This document shows, one piece after another, positions 1 to 5,423 of a stretch of DNA of 8,589 nucleotides. Numbering within the stretch: the stretch's first letter is position 1; the number at the start of each line of letters is the position of its first letter. The notes under the pieces were generated by a model. It made no database searches and was not told where the DNA came from. It worked only from the letters and a program-made list of their open reading frames with translations. The position numbers were made by a program, and so were the translations under genes. This stretch comes from an uncultured Collinsella sp. GTDB lineage: Bacteria > Actinomycetota > Coriobacteriia > Coriobacteriales > Coriobacteriaceae. Where the stretch lies: NCBI GenBank assembly GCA_900545905.1, contig URBA01000048.1:1-8589 (forward strand), read 5' to 3'.

Positions 1-47
1 GAGATGCAGCGTAGTCTCGTGGGCTCGGAGATGTGTATAAGAGACAG
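1..47 (+). other. Illumina Nextera library adapter with i7 index (artefact)
   Basis: Bases 14-47 match the Nextera Read 2 transposon adapter, ending in the 19-bp Tn5 mosaic end at 29-47. Bases 6-13 (GCAGCGTA) sit exactly where the i7 index belongs, and 1-5 (GAGAT) match the end of the P7 oligonucleotide. The index reads TACGCTGC on the other strand, which I recall as a Nextera XT i7 index. This is library sequence left in the contig. Any peptide reading through it, with the hallmark MCIRD, is artificial. Confidence 0.97.
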
Positions 48-89
48 ACCCAGGCGCTCATCGAGTTCTATCGCGCGCACCGCAAGTAG
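48..89 (+). CDS. C-terminal tail of an unidentified protein (5' end missing)
   Basis: Directly after the adapter, one frame is open for 13 codons (TQALIEFYRAHRK) and stops at TAG 87-89. A strong plus-strand terminator follows 33 nt later, which supports this as the true end of a gene whose body lies off the contig. The peptide looks like an amphipathic, basic C-terminal helix. It is too short to assign to a family. The frame is closed by a stop inside the adapter/index sequence, so no start can be defined. Confidence 0.55.
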   Translation, partial: TQALIEFYRAHRK

Positions 90-122
90 TCGCTGCTGTC
101 AACGCATCGCGCCTTATAGCCA

Positions 123-160
123 GGGGCCCGTATCCCATCGGATGCGGGCCCCTTTGCTTT
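123..160 (+). terminator. Rho-independent terminator
   Basis: The left arm is 123-135 (GGGGCCCGTATCC) and the right arm 140-152 (GGATGCGGGCCCC), forming a 13-bp stem with one G-T wobble and a 4-nt loop. TTTGCTTT follows at 153-160. The T-rich side is on the plus strand only, so it ends the gene stopping at 89. The minus-strand operon reads toward it, but its minus-strand exit has no T tract. Confidence 0.85.
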
Positions 161-230
161 GCCGTGGTCCCGGGGCGCACGGCCTTTGTGAAACATCGCC
201 GGGGCGCCGCGCGCTGCGAGAACCCTGCGC

Positions 231-1535
231 CTAGATCTCGGTCTCCGCATGGCCTCGCTGCGCCTCGGGCAGCTCCCCGTAGAGCGGATGGTCTTCGAGC
301 CTAAAGCGCTCGACCTGTTCGGGAGTGTGGCCGCGCACAAAGAGCCACGAGCGATCGATCGGCGTCGCCATGAGCGTGCTGGGCAGCGCGTCGGCGCGGT
401 CGGAAAACACCCGGGCACTCTCGGGATCTTGGAACGCCAGCACCAGATGCGTGTCGCAGTTGCCCATGATGGAGCGTGCGCGTGCCTCGCCATAGAGCGC
501 ATCGAGCTGATTGGTCGACTGCAATAGCAGCGTTGCCCAGATGTTGCGGCTTCGGATAATCGAGAGCACGTTGTCGATCTGGGGGATCTGCAGATTTGCG
601 AAGTCATCGAGCATAAAGCGCACGGGCACGGGCAGGCTGCCGTCGGGCTGCTTATCGGCCTCGCGAATGAGGCCCATAAACGCCTGCGTAATAAAGAGGC
701 CGGTCAGCGGATCGAGATTGCGGTCGATATCGCTCACGGTTACAAACAGGGCGCAGGGGGTGTGTCCCATGGAAGCGAAGTCCACCTGATGGCGCTCACG
801 ATAGAGCTGTGCCGCACCGTCGAATCCCAGACACATGACCTTTTCGGCAAGGATGCCGACGATGCTCGCGTGCATGCGCTCGGCATTTTGCGTAATGGCG
901 TAGCGCCGCCATAGCGAGAGGGCATAGCTTTGGGGGTCGGTCGTGATCAGGTCGTCAAACAATCGACCCGTGGCACCGTCCTGCAGGTGCTCGATCAGCT
1001 TGATGACCGAGCTGATCGTCTGCTCGTCGGCGGGTAGCTGTTCGGTGACGTAGGCGATAAGACACGACAGCAGGTTTGCCGCCGCATGATCCCAAAAGGG
1101 CTGGTTGTTGTCCTCGATGGGGCAGATGGCCTTTGCCACCGAGAGGATGTCCTGCTGGTTGGGCCTGCCGTCCGCCTTGCGGCGAATGTGCCTCAGGGGG
1201 TTGTAGCCGCAGCGCTCGATGCCGGGCGCAAGGGCCGGGACGGTGTTGAGGTCGGCGAAGTTGAGACATTGCACGCGGTAACCGTGGGCTGCCAGCACGG
1301 GTCCCACTTCGCGACAGAGCGTGCCTTTGGTGTCGAGCACGATGTAGCTTGCGTTCATTTGCAGTAGGTTGGGCTTGAGGACGTTTCGGGTCTTGCCGGC
1401 TCCCGAGGGGCCGATCACAAGTGCATTGTTGTTGAGTCCCGTTTGGCGGGTGTCGCAGGAAAGCGTTCGATCCTTGGCGAGGATGGTGGACGATGCGGAC
1501 TCAGATGCGGCGAGGCGGCTGGCGAGGTTAGACAT
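231..1535 (-). CDS. VirD4/TraG-type conjugative coupling ATPase, no membrane anchor
   Basis: This 434-aa protein belongs to the type IV secretion coupling protein family, ring-forming RecA-fold ATPases that deliver a relaxase-DNA complex to the mating channel. Visible motifs are a Walker A loop at residues 42-49 (GPSGAGKT), an FW..AA.NLL segment near 147-157, a Walker B at about 306-315 (RFMLDDFANL), a glutamine-containing strand near 336-340 (LLLQS) and the conserved NCDT at 359-362. Walker B carries Asp-Asp where related proteins usually have Asp-Glu. VirD4 proteins commonly have two N-terminal membrane helices and exceed 550 aa; this one reaches Walker A within 42 residues and has no hydrophobic stretch before it. 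I chose ATG 1535 over the upstream in-frame ATG at 1727 because AAGGAGGT lies at 1541-1548 and the upstream part overlaps the ClpP-like gene in a basic, serine/proline-rich frame. The start overlaps the ClpP-like stop by 8 nt, implying translational coupling. No relaxase or mating-pair genes are in view, so its transfer role is inferred from family. Confidence 0.88.
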   Translation of the reverse strand: MSNLASRLAASESASSTILAKDRTLSCDTRQTGLNNNALVIGPSGAGKTRNVLKPNLLQMNASYIVLDTKGTLCREVGPVLAAHGYRVQCLNFADLNTVPALAPGIERCGYNPLRHIRRKADGRPNQQDILSVAKAICPIEDNNQPFWDHAAANLLSCLIAYVTEQLPADEQTISSVIKLIEHLQDGATGRLFDDLITTDPQSYALSLWRRYAITQNAERMHASIVGILAEKVMCLGFDGAAQLYRERHQVDFASMGHTPCALFVTVSDIDRNLDPLTGLFITQAFMGLIREADKQPDGSLPVPVRFMLDDFANLQIPQIDNVLSIIRSRNIWATLLLQSTNQLDALYGEARARSIMGNCDTHLVLAFQDPESARVFSDRADALPSTLMATPIDRSWLFVRGHTPEQVERFRLEDHPLYGELPEAQRGHAETEI

Positions 1536-2145
1536 GGGCGACCTCCTTGGTGGTCGAGAGGATTTCGTGGGCAAAGCCGAGCTCGACGGCGCGCTCGGCC
1601 GAAAGGTAGGTGTCTTTTGCAGTGAGGGACTGGATGCGCTTGGGCGTGAGGCCGCTGCGGTCCGAGAGGATTTGCGTGAGGGTCTTGCGGGTCTGCATGA
1701 GACGCCGGCTGGTTTCCTGCAGCGCAAGTGCCGAGCCGCCTGCCCCCTGGGGGATCAGCGGGTCGTGAATCATGAGCTCTGCATGGGGCGCCATACGGCG
1801 ATCGTCGCCGCCCATAAAGATCACGGCGCCCATGGACGCGGCGAATTCTAGGCAGACGGTGCGGATGGGGCACGATGCGAGGCGCATGGCGTCATAGATC
1901 GCAAGACCCGATCGCACGCTTCCGCCGGCGCTGGCGACAAATATGGTGATGGGGCGGCTGGGGTCGGTGGCATCGAGCAGGCGGATCTGCTGGCATAGGT
2001 CGTGGGCCATCGGGGTTTCGATGTTTCCCATGACGGAGAGCTCGCGACGGGCGAGCATCTCATCGTAAATGCTGGTGAGCGTGATACCTCGGGCGGATTC
2101 ACGCATGGTGAGGGGGCTGATGATGGGGGAATGATTGGTGTCCAT
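1528..2145 (-). CDS. ClpP-like serine peptidase (family S14)
   Basis: This 205-aa protein is close in length to housekeeping ClpP and keeps its landmarks: GGSV at 74-77 (oxyanion strand) followed by GLAIYDAM, nucleophile Ser104 in AASMGA, His127 in MIHDP, and Asp178 in KDTYLSAERAVELG, which aligns with the catalytic Asp of E. coli ClpP just before its RFLSA motif. The triad is therefore intact. The loop after the catalytic His (IPQGAGGSALALQ) differs from the LGGYQGQATDIEI of housekeeping ClpP, and the Gly-Gln before the catalytic Ser is replaced by Glu-Phe, so this is a divergent paralogue. ATG 2145 is preceded by AAAGGAG about 6 nt upstream. No Clp unfoldase gene is present; the overlapping downstream gene is a VirD4-type ATPase. 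It could be a peptidase of a mobile element that matures or degrades transfer proteins, or it could borrow the host ClpX/ClpC. Family assignment is firm; partner and substrate are unknown. Confidence 0.9.
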   Translation of the reverse strand: MDTNHSPIISPLTMRESARGITLTSIYDEMLARRELSVMGNIETPMAHDLCQQIRLLDATDPSRPITIFVASAGGSVRSGLAIYDAMRLASCPIRTVCLEFAASMGAVIFMGGDDRRMAPHAELMIHDPLIPQGAGGSALALQETSRRLMQTRKTLTQILSDRSGLTPKRIQSLTAKDTYLSAERAVELGFAHEILSTTKEVAHV

Positions 2146-2185
2146 GGGGACTCCTTTCTGTTGGTTGTGTTGTGGAATAGGGTTA

Positions 2186-2211
2186 TAGCCCGCGCAGAGG
2201 CTGGTGGGCTA
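2186..2211 (-). other. Possible intercistronic hairpin
   Basis: TAGCCC (2186-2191) and GGGCTA (2206-2211) form a 6-bp inverted repeat around a 14-nt loop. It overlaps the stop codon of the 296-aa gene and lies 40 nt before the ClpP-like start. It has no T tract, so it is not a convincing terminator; an mRNA-processing or stability element is possible. The pairing is short enough to be chance. Confidence 0.2.
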
Positions 2212-3099
2212 CAGGGTTCGTCCGAGCCTGAGATCGAGCTCGGTTGTGGGGCAGGCTGCCTGTTCGTGCGGCTCGCAAGCGCCAAGGGCTCCAAAGCGAT
2301 GGAGCGTTGCGACGGGCGTGGTGTAGGCGAGCCGCAGCTGATGCTCGACAGGGGCACATCCGTCATTTTTGTAATGAGCCGCGTAGTACTGCGCGATGCT
2401 GGTGTTCATCTCGCTGCCATTGCGATGGCGCTCAAACTGGCGTCTGCAGGTCTCGATAATCTTTGCTACCGACTTGGGTGCCGTCGCGGGAACAAGGGCG
2501 AGATAGCCCTCAAATAGCTCGTTGATGCTCAGGAGGCACAGCAGATCGATCAGCGTCCTTATGGCTGCTCCCTCGGCGGAAAAGTGCGCGGTCATGCGGT
2601 TATATCGGTTGCGGTCGACGATGGCCGCATGGGGTCTTGGAGTTTTCTGTCCCGTGGTCCCGGGCTTTTGCCGCGCCTGTGTATTGAGCTCGACGTTGCA
2701 GCGCTTGAGGCCGTCCAACGGAATGAACAGTGCGGTGCGCAGGGTGTTCCGCTTGCTTTCGAGTTCATGACGCTCGTCGGGTTCCCATTCGAGCTTGAGT
2801 TTCGTGTCGAGCGCCGTAAGCATATGGGCTAGGCAGCCTACGGTAAGAACGTACGAATCGTTGTCGCGTTTTGGGGCATAGGGGTCTGTCAGCTTGCGAA
2901 TGTCGGGGTCGCCCATGATCTTTGTGCAGCGCTTCAGCAGTTGAGGGTGGTCGGCCAAGATCGTCGCGAGCGGTAGCGACGCGTAGTTCTTGATGGTCGC
3001 GGCGGCAAAGGCGGCGTCATATTCGTTTGCATATGCTCGCTCAATGCGGGCATCCAGAATGCTTTTCTTATCGCCGTCTTCAGCGTGGCGGTTTGTCAT
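2209..3099 (-). CDS. Hypothetical protein, first gene of the ClpP/VirD4 operon
   Basis: This 296-aa protein is not one I recognise. ATG 3099 is chosen because GGAGAAG lies just upstream (about 3101-3108 on the minus strand). The open frame extends upstream to 3255, but that part is His/Gln-rich and contains a near-duplicated 18-bp DNA repeat, so I treat it as non-coding leader. The protein looks soluble and mostly helical, with no signal peptide. A charged N-terminus is followed by a region rich in Ala, Leu and Lys/Arg, a basic linker near residues 140-165 (ARQKPGTTGQKTPRP), one hydrophobic stretch (IRTLIDLLCLLSINELFEGY, about 180-199) and a basic segment with KIIETCRRQFERHR. It contains several Cys and His residues, but I see no clear zinc-finger spacing. 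The gap to the ClpP-like gene is 63 nt on the same strand, consistent with one operon. A DNA-binding or accessory transfer role is conceivable from context only. Confidence 0.75.
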   Translation of the reverse strand: MTNRHAEDGDKKSILDARIERAYANEYDAAFAAATIKNYASLPLATILADHPQLLKRCTKIMGDPDIRKLTDPYAPKRDNDSYVLTVGCLAHMLTALDTKLKLEWEPDERHELESKRNTLRTALFIPLDGLKRCNVELNTQARQKPGTTGQKTPRPHAAIVDRNRYNRMTAHFSAEGAAIRTLIDLLCLLSINELFEGYLALVPATAPKSVAKIIETCRRQFERHRNGSEMNTSIAQYYAAHYKNDGCAPVEHQLRLAYTTPVATLHRFGALGACEPHEQAACPTTELDLRLGRTL

Positions 3100-3147
3100 A
3101 GCTTCTCCAATCGGTTGATGTTCGTGCTGTTTGTTGATGTGTCGGTT

Positions 3148-3183
3148 GTCGTGAGTGATGTGCTTGCCGTGGGTGATGTGCTG
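3148..3183. repeat. Two tandem near-identical 18-bp units
   Basis: Units 3148-3165 and 3166-3183 match at 15 of 18 positions around a shared GTGATGTGCT core. A weaker third copy of the core (TTGATGTG) lies just upstream near 3134. The array sits 50-85 nt upstream of the minus-strand start at 3099, where a regulator could bind. If the upstream extension of that gene were translated, the repeat would encode a duplicated His-Ile-Thr-His. Confidence 0.5.
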
Positions 3184-3416
3184 ACGTTGGGGTGCTATGC
3201 GGTTTTCAATGAGCCCGTGAGGCAGTTGCTGCAGGGGCGGGATGGAACGGCCCATGCAAGGCGGAAGGCATCGTGCTCAAAATCGAGACAGCAATGCCCT
3301 GGGTGCCTCACATGTGGCAGTTACCTCATTAAGTTGTCATTGCGTTTGGGGTTGTACTTTGCCGATCTTCTTTCTCTTACACGCTGAAAACTGAAACTGA
3401 ATATGCTCGATCAAAC

Positions 3417-3438
3417 GATGACCACCGGAGCGGTCATC
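3417..3438. promoter_or_regulatory. 7-bp inverted repeat in the divergent intergenic region
   Basis: GATGACC (3417-3423) pairs with GGTCATC (3432-3438) across an 8-nt spacer. It is followed by TTTAAAG on the plus strand, a poor T tract. The centre lies about 40 nt from the TTGACA element. An operator for the divergent promoters fits better than a terminator, since no gene ends here. This is inferred from symmetry and position only. Confidence 0.3.
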
Positions 3439-3463
3439 TTTAAAGTACGTTCGTTTTGCTGAT

Positions 3464-3492
3464 TTGACAAGAACTAATTTTGAAATTTATTT
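3464..3492 (+). promoter_or_regulatory. Possible promoter for the first HAD gene, with an overlapping minus-strand -35
   Basis: A perfect TTGACA (3464-3469) is followed at 17-18 bp by TTATTT/TATTTC, a poor -10. On the other strand the complementary bases read TTGTCA, with TACTTT 17 bp further on, so the same six bases could serve as -35 boxes in both directions. The plus-strand leader would be about 200 nt. Consensus quality is good only for the -35 box. Confidence 0.3.
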
Positions 3493-3707
3493 CTCCGGGA
3501 TGAAATGAGGTCGGTGGGGCGGCCGCGTTTAGCGTCGTTAGCTTTGCATGTGGTGGCTCGGCGTTTGGGCTGGAACGACTGAGCCCCGAGATGGCGTCCC
3601 GTCCATGTTTGAGACAATATATGACTTTTTGCCCGTTGCAAACGGAGTCGCGGTGGGTGTTCTGTATGATGGCTCAGACAAGGTTGTTCAATGACATGGA
3701 GGCATAT

Positions 3708-4550
3708 ATGGCAATCAAAGCCATCGCGATGGATATCGACGGTACGCTCACCAACGATCAGAAAGTGATTAGCCCGCGTACGCGCGAGAAGCTGCTCGCG
3801 GCGCAGGAGTCGGGCATCAAGCTCATCTTGGCTTCGGGCCGTCCCGCATGGGGCCTTCATGCTCTGGCGCAGGAGCTCGATCTTCAGAACCACGATGGCC
3901 TGCTGGTGGCTTTTAATGGTGCGCACGTGGTCGATGCCCAGACCGACGAGGTGCTGTTTGACCAGGCTATGCCGGTCGACGAGCTGCACCGTCTGCTCGA
4001 CCACCTGCGCAACTTTGACGTGATTCCCATGATCTCGCTCGGTCGCGACCTGCATGTCGTGGACTCGTATCGTTGCATGATCACGTTGCCGGACGGTTCG
4101 CAGAAGAACATCGTCAAGTATGAGCGCGACGCGTGCGATCTTAAGATTCGCGAGGTGGAGAGCCTGCATGAGGTCGCTGACGCTTATCCTGTGGACAAGC
4201 TACTCACTGCGGGCGACCCGGCCTATCTGCAAGCGCATCACGAGGAGATGTACGCGCCCTTTACTCAGACGCTTTCGGGTATGTTTACGGCCGACTGGTA
4301 CTTCGAGTTTACGGCGCCCGGTATCGACAAGGCCCGTGCGCTCGAGGGTGCCCTGCCCAAGCTCGGCATCGATGCCAGCGAGGTCGTATCGTTTGGCGAC
4401 GGCCAGAACGACAAGTCCATGATTGAGTGGGCCGGCACCGGTGTTGCCATGGGCAACGCGGTCGATGAGGTTAAGGCCGTGGCCCAGATGGTGACCGCCA
4501 ATAACAACGAAGACGGCATTGCGGTGGCGCTGGATAAGCTGCTGGGTTAG
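3708..4550 (+). CDS. Cof-type HAD-superfamily phosphatase (subclass IIB)
   Basis: This 280-aa protein has the family's usual length and all four HAD motifs: I at residues 9-13 (DIDGT, nucleophile Asp9 and acid/base Asp11), II at 41-45 (LASGR, Ser43), III with Lys208 in GIDKAR, and IV at 230-238 (GDGQNDKSM). The C2B-type cap lies between motifs II and III, about residues 80-195. Relatives such as E. coli YidA and YbiV dephosphorylate sugar phosphates, and some members act on flavin or pyridoxal phosphates; the substrate cannot be read from the sequence. The start is ATG 3708, with GGAGG at 3699-3703. The in-frame ATG at 3591 is rejected because its extra 39 residues precede the normal HAD N-terminus and have no good ribosome site. 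A strong hairpin follows the stop, so the gene is probably its own transcription unit. It is a cytoplasmic enzyme. Confidence 0.92.
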   Translation: MAIKAIAMDIDGTLTNDQKVISPRTREKLLAAQESGIKLILASGRPAWGLHALAQELDLQNHDGLLVAFNGAHVVDAQTDEVLFDQAMPVDELHRLLDHLRNFDVIPMISLGRDLHVVDSYRCMITLPDGSQKNIVKYERDACDLKIREVESLHEVADAYPVDKLLTAGDPAYLQAHHEEMYAPFTQTLSGMFTADWYFEFTAPGIDKARALEGALPKLGIDASEVVSFGDGQNDKSMIEWAGTGVAMGNAVDEVKAVAQMVTANNNEDGIAVALDKLLG

Positions 4551-4572
4551 AATCGCCGATAATGCATGGTTC

Positions 4573-4600
4573 GGGCGCCTGCTTACAGGCGCCCTTTTGT
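4573..4600 (+). terminator. Rho-independent terminator after the Cof-type phosphatase
   Basis: GGGCGCCTG (4573-4581) pairs perfectly with CAGGCGCCC (4586-4594) around the loop CTTA, followed by TTTTGTT. It starts 22 nt after the upstream stop. The T tract runs almost directly into the AGGGAGG ribosome site of the next gene, so the second HAD gene depends on readthrough or on a promoter just before the hairpin; a GATAAT box at 4558-4563 is a candidate -10. Confidence 0.88.
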
Positions 4601-4613
4601 TAGGGAGGGTGCC

Positions 4614-5273
4614 GTGTCCGCATTTCCGTTCGACGCCGTTATCTTTGACATGGACGGCGTGATTGTCGATACCGAGTATTACTACCTGGGCGAGACTGCC
4701 GCGTTTGCCAAGGAGCTTGGGCTTAACCTGACTCAAGAGGAGTTGAATGGGCAGGTCGGTACTTCGCACCAGTTCTTCCTGCATATGCTGGTCGATTGGT
4801 TTGAGCGCGCCGGTAAGGGGCATTTCACTGGCGAGGAAGCGTTGGCCCGTTGGAACGAGTGGGCGCATAAGCGTCCGCGCGACTATCAGGCTTTGATTAA
4901 CCCAGGCGCCGTGGATACGATTCGAGAGCTGCCGCGCCGTGGCGTTCGCGTGGCGCTTGCCAGCTCGTCTCCCATGGATAGCATCGAGGAAGTGCTCAAC
5001 GCATGCGGGCTGTCGGATGCCTTTGAGTATGTGGTGAGCGGCGAGCAGTTTAAGGAGAGCAAGCCCGAGCCCGACATCTACCTGCATGCGCTGGACCTGC
5101 TGGGGCTGCCCGCGAATCGCTGCTGCTGCGTCGAGGATTCGGTGCCTGGCATCACTGCCGGCAAGCGAGCCGGCCTGACAGTCATTGCCAAGCGCGAGGA
5201 GCGCTTTGGCTTTAGCCAGGATGCCGCGGACAAGATTATCGACCAGCTGCCGGAGCTGCTCACGCTTTCTTAG
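4614..5273 (+). CDS. HAD-superfamily hydrolase, beta-phosphoglucomutase-like (subfamily I)
   Basis: This 219-aa protein has motif I at residues 12-20 (DMDGVIVDT, nucleophile Asp12, second acid Asp14), a helical cap at about 22-90, motif II at 116-120 (ASSSP), motif III Lys150 in SKPEPDIY, and motif IV at 173-176 (VEDS) followed by PGITAGKRAGL. This pattern is typical of the beta-phosphoglucomutase/sugar-phosphate phosphatase branch. Whether it is a mutase or a phosphatase cannot be settled here; phosphatase activity on a hexose- or deoxyhexose-phosphate is the default guess. The start is GTG 4614: it has AGGGAGG at 4602-4608 and puts motif I at the usual distance from the N-terminus. The upstream ATG 4566 would place its codons in the terminator hairpin. 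A cluster of three Cys (CCCV, 170-172) precedes motif IV. Confidence 0.9.
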   Translation: MSAFPFDAVIFDMDGVIVDTEYYYLGETAAFAKELGLNLTQEELNGQVGTSHQFFLHMLVDWFERAGKGHFTGEEALARWNEWAHKRPRDYQALINPGAVDTIRELPRRGVRVALASSSPMDSIEEVLNACGLSDAFEYVVSGEQFKESKPEPDIYLHALDLLGLPANRCCCVEDSVPGITAGKRAGLTVIAKREERFGFSQDAADKIIDQLPELLTLS

Positions 5274-5274
5274 G

Positions 5275-5296
5275 AGCGCGGTAGTTGCGCGTTTTT
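5275..5296 (+). terminator. Weak rho-independent terminator after the second HAD gene
   Basis: AGCGCG (5275-5280) can pair with CGCGTT (5288-5293, one G-T pair) around the loop GTAGTTG, and a run of T follows to 5296. It begins 2 nt after the stop codon. The stem is short, so a second and much stronger hairpin at 5358 may do most of the termination. Confidence 0.5.
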
Positions 5297-5357
5297 CGGG
5301 TCTGATGAGTAAATAGCCAACATTTTGGTGCGACACCTAGCATACTTTAAGCTAATG

Positions 5358-5396
5358 CGGGCTTAAGGGCTTGTTGAATGCCCTTAAGCCCGTTTT
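5358..5396 (+). terminator. Strong hairpin terminator, overlapping the probable gntR promoter
   Basis: CGGGCTTAAGGGC (5358-5370) pairs perfectly over 13 bp with GCCCTTAAGCCCG (5380-5392), with a 9-nt loop and TTTT at 5393-5396. Each arm itself contains the palindrome CTTAAG. It lies 85 nt after the second HAD gene and 28 nt before the regulator gene. The loop contains TTGAAT, which may be the -35 box of the regulator, so the DNA may also serve as operator. Confidence 0.82.
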
Positions 5397-5401
5397 AGAA
5401 T
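5374..5401 (+). promoter_or_regulatory. Candidate promoter of the GntR-family regulator
   Basis: TTGAAT (5374-5379) and TAGAAT (5396-5401, five of six matches to TATAAT) are separated by 16 bp. Transcription would start near 5408, giving a leader of about 16 nt that still contains the ribosome site at 5412-5419. The -35 box lies in the loop of the terminator hairpin and the right arm fills the spacer. This arrangement suits autoregulation, but it is inferred from consensus matches only. Confidence 0.45.
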
Positions 5402-5423
5402 TAATTGTGCTGGGAGAGGGTAT

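Larger units (their letters stand above)
3100..3707. other. Intergenic region between divergent operons (608 bp)
   Basis: I see no convincing gene here. It holds two near-identical 18-bp tandem units (3148-3183), three CTGAA-type hexamers in a row (starts 3384, 3391, 3397), a 7-bp inverted repeat (3417-3438), an AT-rich stretch with a perfect TTGACA (3464-3469), a possible folded leader (3555-3590, GGCTC pairing with GAGCC) and a small palindrome CCGTT-GCA-AACGG (3633-3645). Both flanking genes point away from it, so the promoters for the minus-strand operon and for the first HAD gene should lie here. AT content rises at about 3380-3500 compared with its surroundings. Confidence 0.6.

Noticed and set aside
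4..234. Plus-strand 76-codon frame at the left end
   Set aside because: It begins in the adapter/index, includes MCIRDRP, and runs through the terminator hairpin.
1536..1727. 64-residue N-terminal extension of the coupling ATPase
   Set aside because: It lies wholly in another frame of the ClpP-like gene, is Arg/Ser/Pro-rich as expected for an antisense-like frame in GC-rich DNA, and the ATG at 1535 has an excellent AAGGAGGT site.
1714..1734. Possible loss of the ClpP catalytic Asp
   Set aside because: At first alignment the first Asp of E. coli ERDTERD seemed replaced by Leu174. Counting back from the E. coli C-terminus shows that the catalytic Asp is the second one, which is conserved here as Asp178, so the triad is intact.
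3148..3183. CRISPR-like array
   Set aside because: The two 18-bp units are directly adjacent without spacers and number only two to three; no cas gene is present.
3474..4169. Minus-strand 231-codon frame opposite the first HAD gene
   Set aside because: It is antisense to a gene with all four HAD motifs, with no ribosome site or family resemblance.
4200..5336. Long minus-strand frame of 378 codons opposite the two HAD genes
   Set aside because: It crosses both well-supported genes and their terminators; long antisense frames are common in GC-rich codon usage, and the product has no recognisable domain.
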